DNA of 64,000 nucleotides from Verrucomicrobiales bacterium (GCA_021648365.1 JAKISY010000007.1:20372-84371), one strand, 5' to 3'; positions 25,413 to 34,865 are shown, counted from the stretch's first letter. Numbers and translations are program-made. Notes: generated by a model from the sequence alone, not told the origin.

Positions 25413-28400
25413 ATGAGTGACCTTCACCCAAAAGAAGCGCACGGCATGGCCGGGCGTCTAGCAGCAAGCTTTATCAACTCAAAGCTGACCCCGTTATTGA
25501 TCTTTTCTTCGATCTTACTCGGTGCTTTTGCTATCATCAATCTGCCTCGCGAAGAGGAACCACAGATCAAAGTGCCAATGATCGATGTGATGGTCGCGAT
25601 GCCTGGCGCATCCGCCAAAGAAATCGAAGAGCGCGTCACCACTCCAATGGAGCAGTTGCTGTGGGAAATACCAGGTGTGGAATACGTTTACAGCACCTCC
25701 AGCCCAGGACAAAGCCTAGTGATCGTGCGCTTCAAAGTCGGCGAAGATGAGCAAGCTGCCCTGGTCAGTTTGAACCAACAACTGCAGTCCAACTATGACA
25801 AAATCCCTGCCGGAGTCACCTACCCACTGATCAAGTCCAAATCGATCGACGATGTTCCTATTCTCGCCCTCACCCTACACAGCAAACGCTACGATGCCGT
25901 CACCCTACGGCGTCTCGCAGCTGAATTAGAAGGCACTATCAAAGCCATTCCAGATGTCGCTGCGACCGAGTTGATCGGTGGGCAACGCCGCGTGATCCGC
26001 GCCCTCATCGATCCTGCCAAACTTGCTGCCAGAAATCTCAGCTTAGCTGGCATCGTCCCTGTCCTGCAACAAGCCAACCGCCAATACCGAGCTGGCGATG
26101 TGACCTCTTTCAATCAAGAAGTGCTGATCGAAAGTGGCGCCTTTCTGCACTCCGCCAAAGACGCCGGGAATGTAGTTTTAGGAGCCCACCAAGGCAAGCC
26201 TATCTACCTACGCGAAGTAGCAGAAATCACTGACGGCGGAGACGATCCGCAACACTACGTGCTCTATGGTCAAGGCGCTGGAGCGCTAATACATGGCAAA
26301 CAGAGCCCTAACATGGACGGGGAAGAATTGGCAGTGACCATCACCATCGCCAAACGACCAGGCACCAATGCCATCTCCTTAGCGGAAGCCGTGCTTGCCA
26401 AAGTCGATGCCTTAAAAGGTCGCGTGATTCCTGATGAAGTGGGTATCGCCATCACTCGCCACTATGGCGAAACCGCGGCAGAAAAATCTAATGAACTTTT
26501 GTTACACATGGGCATCGCTATTTTCAGCGTTTCCATTTTGATCCTCATCATGCTGGGATGGCGTGAGTCTCTCGTCGTAGCCATCGCTATTCCCTCCACT
26601 CTGGCCCTCACGCTGCTCACTTTTTATCTCTACGGATTCACCCTCAACCGAATCACTCTCTTCGCGCTGATCTTCTCTATCGGCATCTTAGTTGATGACG
26701 CCATCGTCGTGGTCGAGAACATCGTGCGTCATCTGCGTTTGCCCAAAAATCACGGCAAATCGATGACCCTAGTTTCTCTAGAAGCCGTCAGTGAAGTCGG
26801 CAACCCTACGGTCCTAGCAACTTGGGCAGTTATCGCAGCCATCTTGCCAATGGCTTTTGTCGGCGGCTTGATGGGACCTTACATGCGCCCCATTCCTATT
26901 GGTGCCAGTGCAGCGATGATTTTTTCGCTACTCATTGCCTTCATCGTCACCCCCTGGGCAGCGATCCGTTTACTTAAAGACACGACTCATGGAGAGTCTG
27001 GCGATCATGAGAGAGAAGGCTGGGTGACTCGTAGCTATCGTAGCTGGATGACTTTTTTACTGGGAAAAAAATCACACCAGTGGGGATTTCTTATCATTGT
27101 CGTATTACTGCTACTTGGCAGCATGGGCTTAGCTGGGATCGGATTTGTGAAAGTCAAAATGCTGCCCTTTGACAACAAAAGCGAATTTCAAGTCATCCTC
27201 GATATGCCCGAAGGCAGCGCCTTGGAGCACACCACCCGTGTCGCACGCGAAATGGCACTGGTGATCGCTGCCCAACCCGAGGTGATCAATTATCAAGTTT
27301 ACGCCGGCACCTCATCACCCTTCAATTTCAACGGCCTAGTTCGCCACTACTTCATGCGCCGCGGCACCAACGTCGCTGACATCCAAGTCAATCTGCTACC
27401 CAAAGGAGATCGTAAAGCCTCCAGTCATGACATCGCTAAACGCGTACGCCCCAAGCTCGAGAAAATTGCCAAACGCTACGATGCTGCTATTGCTGTTGCC
27501 GAAGTCCCACCCGGACCTCCCGTGCTTCAGACTTTAGTCGCAGAAATCTATGGTCATGACCGCAGCCAGCGTGAAGCCCTTGCGTTAGAAATAAAAAACA
27601 TTTTTGAATCGGTGCCGGGCGTAGTGGACGTCGATTGGTATCTAGAACATGACCAAAAACGACTGCGTTTCCACATCGACAAAGAGAAAGCCGCCCTCAA
27701 TGGCATCACCGCAGAAACCATCTCACAAACCCTGCGCCTCGCGGTTGACGGGGTCGATGTGGAGCTCGCCCACCTGCCACGCGAAAGAGAGCCCGTCATG
27801 CTACGAGTCAAATTACCGCGTCACAACCGCACCCATGCAGAACAACTGCTCGGCCTGCGGGTGCGCTCCGGAGACGCCAATGCGCTAGCCGAACAAGCCG
27901 GCTCGATGACCCCTGCCAGCCCGCTAGTTCCATTAGGCGAGTTAGTCACCATCGAAGAAGATGTGATCGATAAAAGTATCTACCACAAAAACCTCATGCC
28001 TGTCACCTACGTGATCGGTGACGTAGCAGGAGAAAAAGAAAGCCCGGTTTACGCGATTTTGGAAATGAACAAAAAGATCGCTGAAATCGACGCGCGCAAA
28101 TTCGGTGCCAGCGATGCCAAACTCAAAGTCCTCAACTCCACTATGCCCTTCCTCGATATGGAACCTTCGATGAAATGGGACGGCGAATGGCACATCACCA
28201 TCGAAGTCTTCCGTGATCTGGGACTCGCTTTTGCCGTCGTGCTCGTATTGATCTATGTGCTGATGGTCGGATGGTTCAAGTCCTTCATCACTCCCATCAT
28301 CGTCATGGTCGCCATCCCCTTTTCGCTGATCGGTATCATGCCCGCTCACGGCATGATGGGTGCTTTTTTCTCCGCCACTTCGATGATCGGCTTCATGGCA

Positions 28401-28694
28401 GGAGGCGGCATCGTCATTCGTAACTCCATCATCCTAGTCGACTTTATCCAACTACGAGTGCGCGAAGGCATGAGCCTGCACGACGCCGTGATCGACGCTG
28501 GAGCCGTTCGCTTTCGCCCAATGCTGCTCACTGCCATGGCAGTGGTGGTCGGAGCCTCAGTGATCCTGACAGATCCCATTTTCCAAGGACTAGCGATTGC
28601 CCTGATGGCTGGTGAAATCGCCTCGCTGATGATCAGTCGTGTCGCAGTTCCAGTGCTCTACTTCATGGTCAATCGCCACTCTCACGATGACTAA
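25413..28694 (+). CDS. RND-family efflux permease
   Basis: Inner-membrane, proton-driven pump of 1093 residues, with a 12-helix RND pattern and two large periplasmic loops. Proton-relay region in helix 4 reads SIGILVDDAIVVVENI with the Asp pair. In helix 10 the usual AcrB Lys is replaced by Arg: GGGIVIRNSIILVDF, a pattern of the non-AcrB hydrophobe/unknown subfamily. The N-terminal LPREEEPQIKVPMIDV motif also marks this branch. The last gene of the TolC-adaptor-permease operon, under probable ArsR control. Ends 4 bases into the convergent epimerase gene. The exported compound is unknown. Confidence 0.94.
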   Translation: MSDLHPKEAHGMAGRLAASFINSKLTPLLIFSSILLGAFAIINLPREEEPQIKVPMIDVMVAMPGASAKEIEERVTTPMEQLLWEIPGVEYVYSTSSPGQSLVIVRFKVGEDEQAALVSLNQQLQSNYDKIPAGVTYPLIKSKSIDDVPILALTLHSKRYDAVTLRRLAAELEGTIKAIPDVAATELIGGQRRVIRALIDPAKLAARNLSLAGIVPVLQQANRQYRAGDVTSFNQEVLIESGAFLHSAKDAGNVVLGAHQGKPIYLREVAEITDGGDDPQHYVLYGQGAGALIHGKQSPNMDGEELAVTITIAKRPGTNAISLAEAVLAKVDALKGRVIPDEVGIAITRHYGETAAEKSNELLLHMGIAIFSVSILILIMLGWRESLVVAIAIPSTLALTLLTFYLYGFTLNRITLFALIFSIGILVDDAIVVVENIVRHLRLPKNHGKSMTLVSLEAVSEVGNPTVLATWAVIAAILPMAFVGGLMGPYMRPIPIGASAAMIFSLLIAFIVTPWAAIRLLKDTTHGESGDHEREGWVTRSYRSWMTFLLGKKSHQWGFLIIVVLLLLGSMGLAGIGFVKVKMLPFDNKSEFQVILDMPEGSALEHTTRVAREMALVIAAQPEVINYQVYAGTSSPFNFNGLVRHYFMRRGTNVADIQVNLLPKGDRKASSHDIAKRVRPKLEKIAKRYDAAIAVAEVPPGPPVLQTLVAEIYGHDRSQREALALEIKNIFESVPGVVDVDWYLEHDQKRLRFHIDKEKAALNGITAETISQTLRLAVDGVDVELAHLPREREPVMLRVKLPRHNRTHAEQLLGLRVRSGDANALAEQAGSMTPASPLVPLGELVTIEEDVIDKSIYHKNLMPVTYVIGDVAGEKESPVYAILEMNKKIAEIDARKFGASDAKLKVLNSTMPFLDMEPSMKWDGEWHITIEVFRDLGLAFAVVLVLIYVLMVGWFKSFITPIIVMVAIPFSLIGIMPAHGMMGAFFSATSMIGFMAGGGIVIRNSIILVDFIQLRVREGMSLHDAVIDAGAVRFRPMLLTAMAVVVGASVILTDPIFQGLAIALMAGEIASLMISRVAVPVLYFMVNRHSHDD

Positions 28695-29671
28695 ATCACC
28701 AGAGCCTGAGCAAACTCCCGGTTTTGCAAATACCATTCCACCGCTTGATCTAAACCTTCATCCAAACTGACGGTAGGCTGCCAATCCAGCAAGCGTTTGG
28801 CTTTGGAAATGTCTGCCCATGTGTCCTTCATGTCAGCGGCATGAAAGGGTTTGTTCTCGATCACAGCTTTTTTACCTAAACGTCTTTCCATGCCTTCGAT
28901 GATCGTATTCATCGAAGTGGGTTGATTGCCCCCGCCTAGATTGATCACTTCATATCCCAGAGGTTTGGCTGCCAAAATAGTGCCACGCGCGATGTCCTCC
29001 ACAAAAGTGAAGTCGCGTGCTTGGCTACCATCACCAAACATCTCAATCGGAGTGCCTTCATCTATCCAACGAATGAAACGGAAAACTGCCATGTCTGGAC
29101 GGCTCGCCGGGCCATACACTGTAAAATAGCGCAGTACCGAAACGTCCAAATCAAACAAATGGTGGTATGTGAACGCTAGCACCTCAGCTGCTTTTTTCGA
29201 TGCGGCATAAGGCGAGAGCGGTTCATTGACGGGCAGGTCTTCCTTAAAGGGCATAGGCAAGCCCGCATAGAGAGAGGAAGTCGAAGCGATCACCAGTTTT
29301 TTTACCTCATTGGCTCTCATCGCCTGGACGATATTGAGTGAACCCGTCACGTTGGTCGAAAAGTACACATGAGGATCTTCCAGACTGTATCGAACGCCTG
29401 CTCTCGCGGCTAGATTGAACACACAATCAAATTCATTTTCAGCGAAGACCTGATTCACCAGCTTCTCATCCTCAATACTGCCCTCGATGAGTTGCAAATT
29501 TTTCTGCCCTTCAAATTCCTTCAGCCGCAGATGTTTTAGACGCACATCGTAGGCATCATTAAAGTTATCTATAGCCACCACTTCCACGCCTGCAGCGAGA
29601 AGTTGCGCCGTCACTCGCGAAGCGATGAACCCAGCCGCTCCTGTGACTAACACTTTATTCAAGGTCGGCAT
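28691..29671 (-). CDS. NAD-dependent sugar-nucleotide epimerase (UDP-glucuronate 4-epimerase-like)
   Basis: Extended short-chain dehydrogenase of 326 residues. ATG 29671 (MPTLNKVLV) puts the Rossmann motif VTGAAGFIASRV near the N-terminus. The catalytic YxxxK is in LSPYAASKKAAEVL and the Ser upstream in ASTSSLYAG. The downstream YFTVYGPASRPDMA and DGSQARDFTFVEDIA stretches match the UDP-glucuronate/UDP-glucose 4-epimerase branch. It likely supplies a nucleotide sugar for surface polysaccharide. Overlaps the RND gene end by 4 bases. Confidence 0.88.
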   Translation of the reverse strand: MPTLNKVLVTGAAGFIASRVTAQLLAAGVEVVAIDNFNDAYDVRLKHLRLKEFEGQKNLQLIEGSIEDEKLVNQVFAENEFDCVFNLAARAGVRYSLEDPHVYFSTNVTGSLNIVQAMRANEVKKLVIASTSSLYAGLPMPFKEDLPVNEPLSPYAASKKAAEVLAFTYHHLFDLDVSVLRYFTVYGPASRPDMAVFRFIRWIDEGTPIEMFGDGSQARDFTFVEDIARGTILAAKPLGYEVINLGGGNQPTSMNTIIEGMERRLGKKAVIENKPFHAADMKDTWADISKAKRLLDWQPTVSLDEGLDQAVEWYLQNREFAQALVI

Positions 29672-29819
29672 GGCAATTTGAGATTCCTGTTCAGACACGA
29701 GCAATTTAGATTAAGGTTGATAAGTGGCGGGCATAAATGGCACGCGATTTTCTAAGATAAAGATAAGCAGTGAATATGTTGCCAGATGGAAAGCAGTCAA
29801 CTGCTATGAGCAGCAAAAG

Positions 29820-29853
29820 AAAAGGCCTTCCGGATCACTCCGAAAGGCCTTTT
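29820..29853 (-). terminator. terminator of the outer-membrane protein gene
   Basis: AAAAGGCCTT (29820-29829) pairs with AAGGCCTTTT (29844-29853), with an inner CGGA/TCCG pair around a TCAC loop. Read on the minus strand it ends in TTTTCTTTT, 22 bases after the stop codon of the beta-barrel gene. Confidence 0.8.
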
Positions 29854-29875
29854 AAGATTAATGTTAAAAGTCAGC

Positions 29876-30694
29876 TTAGAAGCTCACTGCAAAACTCACA
29901 CCGTAGAAAACTTCTTCGTCGCCAATCGAACCTGCGTTACCGCGGCTACGTGCATCTCCAGAAAAGTTAGCACTGACGTGTGGTCGTAAGACCGCGGTTT
30001 CTGTGATTTTGATTGGCAATCCAACACTCACCAAAACGTGAGTGAAAGCGTTGGCATCATCACCAGAAAGAGCCTGTGAATAGTAATCATTCAATCCATA
30101 ACCTACAGCTGCGGCAGCATCAAGACTGAGCACATCATTGAACTTCCATGTTTTGCCAAGACCCGCTTCTAAGTATTGCGCGTCGATACGGAAATCATAA
30201 GCCGCCAAAAGCGAACCCGTGATGCCGTAGAAAAGCTCGCGGCTATAGCTCACATAAAGTTCAGTGGTGTCTTTCTGACCTCCTGGTCCAGTGCCGTTAT
30301 TTCCTGAAAACCCATCCAAAAAGCGGAAATAAGTCAGGCCGATGCCAAAGGTCCCCACTTCACTCTCATAAGAAAGTGCAGTTCCGAGATTATACTCAGA
30401 GTATGCAAGATCGTTATCCATGATGTCGGTGTAGAATACGTTCGATGACCAAGTCAATTTAGATGTGATTTCTTTTGCTATAGAAACGTTACCCCAAACT
30501 GCATTGTCGCCGAACCAAAGTCCGCGAAAGATGTAGCGAGTATCATAACCAGCTGAGATTTCACCTGAGAATGTGCTCTCAGCTTCTTCTACAACAACGT
30601 TTTTTGCATCTACAGCAGGTGCAGATTCCCCAGCATTCGCGCCATTCAACGCAAATGCGCCAATAGCAGTGATCAGTAATGTTTTTAATTTCAT
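29876..30694 (-). CDS. outer-membrane beta-barrel protein (putative porin)
   Basis: A 272-residue secreted protein: signal peptide ending GANA-GES, then about 250 residues of alternating aromatic/polar beta-strands (for example GYDTRYIFRGLWFGDN, VGTFGIGLTYFRFLDG) and a C-terminal Phe (VSFAVSF), the signal for insertion into the outer membrane. The GYDTRYIFRG start is shared with TorF-like putative porins. Its function is unknown. A damaged paralogue lies 250 bases upstream (30940-31117). Both end with similar hairpin terminators, which suggests an old tandem duplication. Confidence 0.85.
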   Translation of the reverse strand: MKLKTLLITAIGAFALNGANAGESAPAVDAKNVVVEEAESTFSGEISAGYDTRYIFRGLWFGDNAVWGNVSIAKEITSKLTWSSNVFYTDIMDNDLAYSEYNLGTALSYESEVGTFGIGLTYFRFLDGFSGNNGTGPGGQKDTTELYVSYSRELFYGITGSLLAAYDFRIDAQYLEAGLGKTWKFNDVLSLDAAAAVGYGLNDYYSQALSGDDANAFTHVLVSVGLPIKITETAVLRPHVSANFSGDARSRGNAGSIGDEEVFYGVSFAVSF

Positions 30695-30886
30695 AGTAAT
30701 GTTAGTTTGGTAATGGTTCTACGTGATTAACTTTTCTTAAGTAATCGGTCAAGACTAATTGACACTTTGTTACCCAAGCATTTATCGTGCCAAATCGTTG
30801 CCAGAAATTCATTTCTAGAAATTGTTTCGGCCTTCAAAGTTAGCAGCGACACGCACTAGTGGCGAACTGCTATCCTGTCAATAAAA

Positions 30887-30916
30887 AAGCCTTCCAGCTT
30901 CGACACCGAAAGGCTT
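30887..30916 (-). terminator. terminator after the outer-membrane protein remnant
   Basis: Minus strand reads AAGCCTT, a 16-base loop/inner stem, then AAGGCTT followed by a run of T. It resembles the terminator of the intact paralogue at 29820-29853 and probably survived from the same duplication. Confidence 0.75.
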
Positions 30917-30939
30917 CTAAATTTTGCTACTAAGACGCT

Positions 30940-31117
30940 TAGAATTCTGCCGTCAAGCTGATGCCGCCGTAGATCTGCTCATCTTGGAAGCTATCAATAG
31001 TACCAAGCGCGAAGCTTCCAGTTACATAATGTCTCAAGGTCGCTGCATCCGTTAATTTGTGTGGCAATGCTGCTACCAATAATACGTTGCTGAAGTCAGC
31101 ACCCGCAGTGAAGTAAT
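30940..31117 (-). pseudogene. C-terminal remnant of an outer-membrane beta-barrel gene
   Basis: In one minus-strand frame the sequence encodes about 58 residues with VDYFTAGADFSNVLLVAALP, then HKLTDAATLRHYVTGSFALG and the ending QIYGGISLTAEF. These align with the end of the intact gene at 29876-30694 (VLVSVGLPIKIT, VLRPHVSANF, VFYGVSFAVSF). No start codon or N-terminal part is present; matching sequence begins directly after the stop codon of the zinc-ribbon gene at 31118. It is a truncated paralogue, not a gene. Confidence 0.75.
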
Positions 31118-31354
31118 CTACAGCAAATCTTCATACAACACCGTTTGCTGCTCTCTTTGAGAAAGAGCCTTGGCTTGCTCAACAATGTAATCACTATCAA
31201 GCTCAAAACGGTAGCCGTGGCAGTTAGGACATAGATTGACCTTCGCCGCGACAATAGAATCGCAACCACAGCAGACCTTATACTGCTTAGGATTGCGTGC
31301 GATTCTGCGTGCACGTCGCGCTCTTTCGATCAATGTCGGGTCTTCTTGTCCCAT
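31118..31354 (-). CDS. small zinc-ribbon protein
   Basis: 78 residues with two CxxC pairs, CCGCDS and CPNCHG, spaced as a zinc ribbon, a basic N-terminal helix (ERARRARRIARNPKQ) and a C-terminal helix. It could bind nucleic acid or a ribosomal partner, but no function is known to me. Its stop codon touches the first base matching the outer-membrane protein remnant, so a past rearrangement ended here. Upstream on the same strand lies rpsT, with a terminator between. Confidence 0.7.
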   Translation of the reverse strand: MGQEDPTLIERARRARRIARNPKQYKVCCGCDSIVAAKVNLCPNCHGYRFELDSDYIVEQAKALSQREQQTVLYEDLL

Positions 31355-31469
31355 AGAACCGCTAATTTATCAAAAACGGACAAGTCCAGCAAGCACCAAA
31401 AGCATTCTTCCTCGAACTATTATCAAAAGCGATAATCACCGATGCACTCATCGCACTGCGATCGGGGCA

Positions 31470-31499
31470 AAAAAAAGCACACTCTGAATAGAATGTGCT
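31470..31499 (-). terminator. terminator of rpsT
   Basis: AGCACA and TGTGCT arms (31476-31499, with one mismatch pair) are followed on the minus strand by seven T (complement of A-run up to 31470). It lies 37 bases after the rpsT stop. Confidence 0.78.
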
Positions 31500-31536
31500 G
31501 ATTGGAGTTCAGAAACTCCTAAAGATCCAGAGTCGC

Positions 31537-31797
31537 TTAGATAGCCGCTACCTTTTTGTGCAATTTGCTTTTGCTGCGAGCAGCTGTATTGCTATGAATC
31601 ACATTCGTTTTTGCCGCTTTATCAACTACAGAGTTGTATGAGTTGAGCGATGTGCTTGCAGCACTTTTGTCACCTGATTCGACTGCTTCAAGCACTTGTT
31701 TACGAATACCTTTTACTTTCGTCTTGAGTGCACGATTGAGTTCAGTTTTGCGTACTGCCTGACGAGCACGTTTTGCGGCTGATGCGATGTTTGCCAT
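31537..31797 (-). CDS. rpsT: 30S ribosomal protein S20
   Basis: Binds 16S rRNA early in 30S assembly. 86 residues; ATG 31797 (MANIASAAKRARQ) is chosen because it matches the conserved S20 start and is preceded by AAAGGATT, a good ribosome-binding site. Three basic helices with KRARQAVRKTELNRALKTKV and the ending NTAARSKSKLHKKV are typical. Monocistronic with its own terminator at 31470-31499. Confidence 0.96.
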   Translation of the reverse strand: MANIASAAKRARQAVRKTELNRALKTKVKGIRKQVLEAVESGDKSAASTSLNSYNSVVDKAAKTNVIHSNTAARSKSKLHKKVAAI

Positions 31798-31970
31798 AAT
31801 CCTTTTATTAAAATATTCACTGCTTCTTCTGCAGCGGGCGTGGAAAATACCGAAATCCACCCGCTTGTCAAGCTCGACTTGGCAAATTGCTATAAACCCT
31901 TGCAAATCAGCCAACAACATTGAGCTTGATGCCCTGCTCAAATCTCACCATAGTCCCTCAAACTGCTGTT

Positions 31971-32864
31971 ATGAATAGTTCAAAAACCCGATCCTATCTG
32001 ATTTCATCCCTATTGATAGCTGCTTTCTGCGCGACTAGCTCCATCGCTCTAGCTGAAGGGGAGACCTCTACTGAGCCTAATCCTAAACGAGGGGACATCC
32101 TACTGCCCGCATCCAGTGGAACCTACGAAGAAAAAAATCACTTCGCTTACTGGAACTGGGATTTCGAGACCCAAAGACCTGGCAGCTACGAAGTACGCGT
32201 AGTTTACACTTCAGTGAGACAGAAAAAAATGGGGCTGCAATTCCGCCTAGACGATAGCACCGTGCTGAAAGCCTATGTTTACCGCAGCCGTAAACCTGAC
32301 GCAGCTGACGAATACGTTCTCGGCCGCGCGCAGATCCCCACCAAAGGCAAGCACCACATCGCCCTGCTGACCGCTGACAAATCAAAGCTCCCTCCCTTTT
32401 CCATTAAAGCCATCAGACTGGTACCAGTGCAAGAGAGTGAAACCCAACTCGGCCAAGGCCTCGACGGCACGATTGAGCTACACGCTGGTGATGCCACCAC
32501 TCACTCCGAAAAAATGCAATACGAGTCCAAACCAGAAAAAAAATGTCTTGGTTACTGGGTTCACAAAGAAGACTGGGCTGAGTGGGACTTTCATATTTCC
32601 ATGCCTGGAAAATTCAAAGTCACCCTCGAATATGGCTGTGGCGACAAAAGCGGTGGCAGCGAAGTGGCTCTGCTGGCGAGTAATCAACAAGTATTGAAAT
32701 TTAAAGTCAAAGAAACGGGAGGTTTCCAAAATTGGCAGTCGATCGAGTTAGGCACCATCGAACTAGACAGTGAAGGAGCCCACCAAGTAGTGGTGCAGCC
32801 ACTCAGCAAACCTGGCGCAGCCGTGATGGATGTGCGCAAAATCACCCTCACTCCGCTCAAATAA
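31971..32864 (+). CDS. secreted protein with two carbohydrate-binding-like beta-sandwich domains
   Basis: 297 residues; ATG 31971 (MNSSKTRSY) opens a signal peptide ending near IALA-EGE, and is preferred to the longer frame from 31920. Two similar domains follow (about residues 40-150 and 165-295); each has an aromatic strand pair (FAYWNWDFETQRPGSYEVRV; GYWVHKEDWAEWDFHISMPG) and ends in an alternating strand motif (FSIKAIRLVPV; VMDVRKITLTPL). Domains of this kind are attached to sulfatases and fucosidases in Verrucomicrobiota and Planctomycetes. No catalytic domain is attached, so a free binding protein is inferred. Confidence 0.65.
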   Translation: MNSSKTRSYLISSLLIAAFCATSSIALAEGETSTEPNPKRGDILLPASSGTYEEKNHFAYWNWDFETQRPGSYEVRVVYTSVRQKKMGLQFRLDDSTVLKAYVYRSRKPDAADEYVLGRAQIPTKGKHHIALLTADKSKLPPFSIKAIRLVPVQESETQLGQGLDGTIELHAGDATTHSEKMQYESKPEKKCLGYWVHKEDWAEWDFHISMPGKFKVTLEYGCGDKSGGSEVALLASNQQVLKFKVKETGGFQNWQSIELGTIELDSEGAHQVVVQPLSKPGAAVMDVRKITLTPLK

Positions 32865-32884
32865 ATATCCACTCGCCCTTTTTT

Positions 32885-33265
32885 ATGTCCGAAAAAAAAG
32901 AAACCGTCGTTGTTCTTGGTGCTAGTGACAAGACCGAGCGTTACTCTAACCAAGCCCAGCGCCTGTTATCGGAATATGGACATGAGGTCATTCCCGTGCA
33001 TCCAGCTCTAAAAAAGATTGAAGGCTTGGTCGTCGTCCCCAATCTCGCCGCGATCTCTAACGATACCAAAATCGACACCCTGACCCTCTACGTATCTGCT
33101 GCCATTTCTGCGAATTTATCCGCTCCCATCATCCAACTCCATCCTGGTCGCGTGATATTCAATCCCGGCACGGAAAACCCTGAATTGATGCAATCCCTTC
33201 TAGCTGAAGGCATCCCTTGCGAAGAAGCCTGCACCCTTGTTTTGCTACGCACAGGTCAATTTTAG
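32885..33265 (+). CDS. CoA-binding-domain protein (YccU-like)
   Basis: 126 residues forming a single Rossmann-like CoA-binding domain: VVVLGASDKTERYSNQA, then HEVIPVHPAL and a terminal GIPCEEACTLVLL segment with two cysteines typical of the short YccU-like proteins. The ligand is probably an acyl-CoA or similar; the role is unknown. It follows the secreted binding protein by 20 bases on the same strand, but the pairing makes no clear functional sense. Confidence 0.8.
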   Translation: MSEKKETVVVLGASDKTERYSNQAQRLLSEYGHEVIPVHPALKKIEGLVVVPNLAAISNDTKIDTLTLYVSAAISANLSAPIIQLHPGRVIFNPGTENPELMQSLLAEGIPCEEACTLVLLRTGQF

Positions 33266-33642
33266 TCTCTGCCAAAGCAGGTTTTCACCTCTGGCTTCAG
33301 CCAAAAAATCAGCAAAGGGATAGAAAAAACGATCGTGCAGCCTGTCATGCCGATGCAAATCATCACCAAGTGATAGACCCACACCCAAGGTTTTTTGGGT
33401 AAGAAAAATCCAAAGGCTACTGGAGCAAATAACAGCAATCCCATTGCCAAATAGATACCCCCTATCAATTCCGGCGGCAGTCCATCTAGGTCTTCCGCCT
33501 CCAAGGGCGCCAACATCAAAACTGCGCCTAAGCCGGCAACTGCTAGAAAGAGGAAGCCAAGAAAAGCCAAATACACTTTATACCAGATCAGTACAACGGG
33601 TTTTGCAGCGTTGCTTGGTTGAATTCTTGGAGGAGGTTCCAT
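33262..33642 (-). CDS. hypothetical membrane protein
   Basis: 126 residues with four likely transmembrane helices (WYKVYLAFLGFLFLAVAGLG, GIYLAMGLLLFAPVAFGF, VYHLVMICIGMTGCTIVF, and a last IPLLIFWL). The N-terminus is proline-rich and cytoplasmic. No family is recognised. Its stop overlaps the end of the convergent CoA-binding gene by 4 bases. Confidence 0.6.
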   Translation of the reverse strand: MEPPPRIQPSNAAKPVVLIWYKVYLAFLGFLFLAVAGLGAVLMLAPLEAEDLDGLPPELIGGIYLAMGLLLFAPVAFGFFLPKKPWVWVYHLVMICIGMTGCTIVFSIPLLIFWLKPEVKTCFGRD

Positions 33643-33779
33643 ACTAAAAACTTAGCTACATTTCTCTTCGAGAGTCAAGTTCATCCTAATAGCTTACGCC
33701 TTTCCTCGACCACCTCAATGCAATCATTCTAAAGAAGCCAGTTGCGGTACGCTGCATTTTCCGTCTATTGGCGCATAAT

Positions 33780-34865
33780 ATGAGTTCTTCTTTTGGCAAA
33801 CTTTTTCGTATCTCTACCTGGGGTGAATCCCACGGCGGAGGAGTCGGCGTGGTCATCGATGGCTGCCCGCCCAATATCGAAATCAGCGAAGCTGACATCC
33901 AGATCGACTTGGATCGCCGCAAGCCAGGTCAATCGGAAATCGTCACCCCGCGCGATGAAGCCGACCAATGCGAAATTTTATCAGGAGTGTTCGAAGGCAA
34001 AACCCTTGGCACTCCCATCGCTATTCTGGTGCGCAATAAAGATGCTCGTCCTGAAGCTTATGGCGAAATGAAGGACAAGTTCCGCCCATCGCACGCCGAC
34101 TACACCTACCAAGCCAAATATGGTATCCGCAATTGGCAAGGTGGCGGACGCGCTTCCGCGAGAGAAACCATCGGCAGAGTAGCTGCCGCTAGCGTTGCTA
34201 AAAAAGTTTTGCAAGGCAAATTCGCAAGCAAGTTGGAAATCATCGCGTGGGTCAAATCCGTGCGCGACATCGTCGCCGATGTCGACCCCGACCAGGTCCA
34301 ATTTGGAACCATCGAGTCCAACATCGTCCGCACCGGCGATCCGCAAGCCGTCGAACCCATGATAGACTTGATCAAAACCATGCGCGCCGAAGGCAACTCC
34401 GTCGGCGGAGTGGTCGAGTGCGTGGTGCGACAAATGCCCGTCGGACTCGGAGAACCGGTATTCGACAAACTCGAAGCCGACCTCGCCAAAGCCATGCTCA
34501 GTCTCCCCGCCTGCAAGGGCTTCGAAGTCGGCTCGGGTTTTGCCGGCACCCAAATGACTGGCAGCGAACACAACGACCCCTTTTACATGGAAAATGATCG
34601 TGTTCGCACCAGCAGCAATCGCTCTGGTGGCATCCAAGGCGGCATCTCCAACGGAGAAAACCTAGTCTTCCGCTTAGCTTTCAAACCCACCGCCACCATC
34701 ATGAGCTCCCAAGCAACCGTCTCCTCAGACGGACAAGACACCGAGCTCACCGGCCGCGGCCGCCACGATCCCTGTGTGCTGCCACGTGCCGTCCCTATGG
34801 TCGAAGCCATGGCAGCCCTAGTGCTCTGCGATCACGCTTTGCGCCAGGCCGCACAGAACGGCTGA
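33780..34865 (+). CDS. aroC: chorismate synthase
   Basis: Last step of the shikimate pathway: EPSP to chorismate, using reduced FMN. ATG 33780 (MSSSFGKLF) is used instead of the TTG at 33768, since the family begins at SFGKLFRISTWGESHGGG. The other signature blocks, GGGRASARETIGRVAA and RSGGIQGGISNGE near the C-terminus, are intact. 361 residues, normal length. Monocistronic; a long opposite-strand reading frame inside is chance. Confidence 0.96.
   Translation: MSSSFGKLFRISTWGESHGGGVGVVIDGCPPNIEISEADIQIDLDRRKPGQSEIVTPRDEADQCEILSGVFEGKTLGTPIAILVRNKDARPEAYGEMKDKFRPSHADYTYQAKYGIRNWQGGGRASARETIGRVAAASVAKKVLQGKFASKLEIIAWVKSVRDIVADVDPDQVQFGTIESNIVRTGDPQAVEPMIDLIKTMRAEGNSVGGVVECVVRQMPVGLGEPVFDKLEADLAKAMLSLPACKGFEVGSGFAGTQMTGSEHNDPFYMENDRVRTSSNRSGGIQGGISNGENLVFRLAFKPTATIMSSQATVSSDGQDTELTGRGRHDPCVLPRAVPMVEAMAALVLCDHALRQAAQNG

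Noticed and set aside
31096..31314. 72-codon minus-strand frame across the zinc-ribbon gene and remnant
   Set aside because: It is a third frame with many Cys/Leu and no recognisable features; the zinc-ribbon frame and remnant frame are better supported.
33981..34637. 218-codon antisense reading frame inside aroC
   Set aside because: aroC has all chorismate synthase signatures; the antisense frame is a by-product of its codon use.
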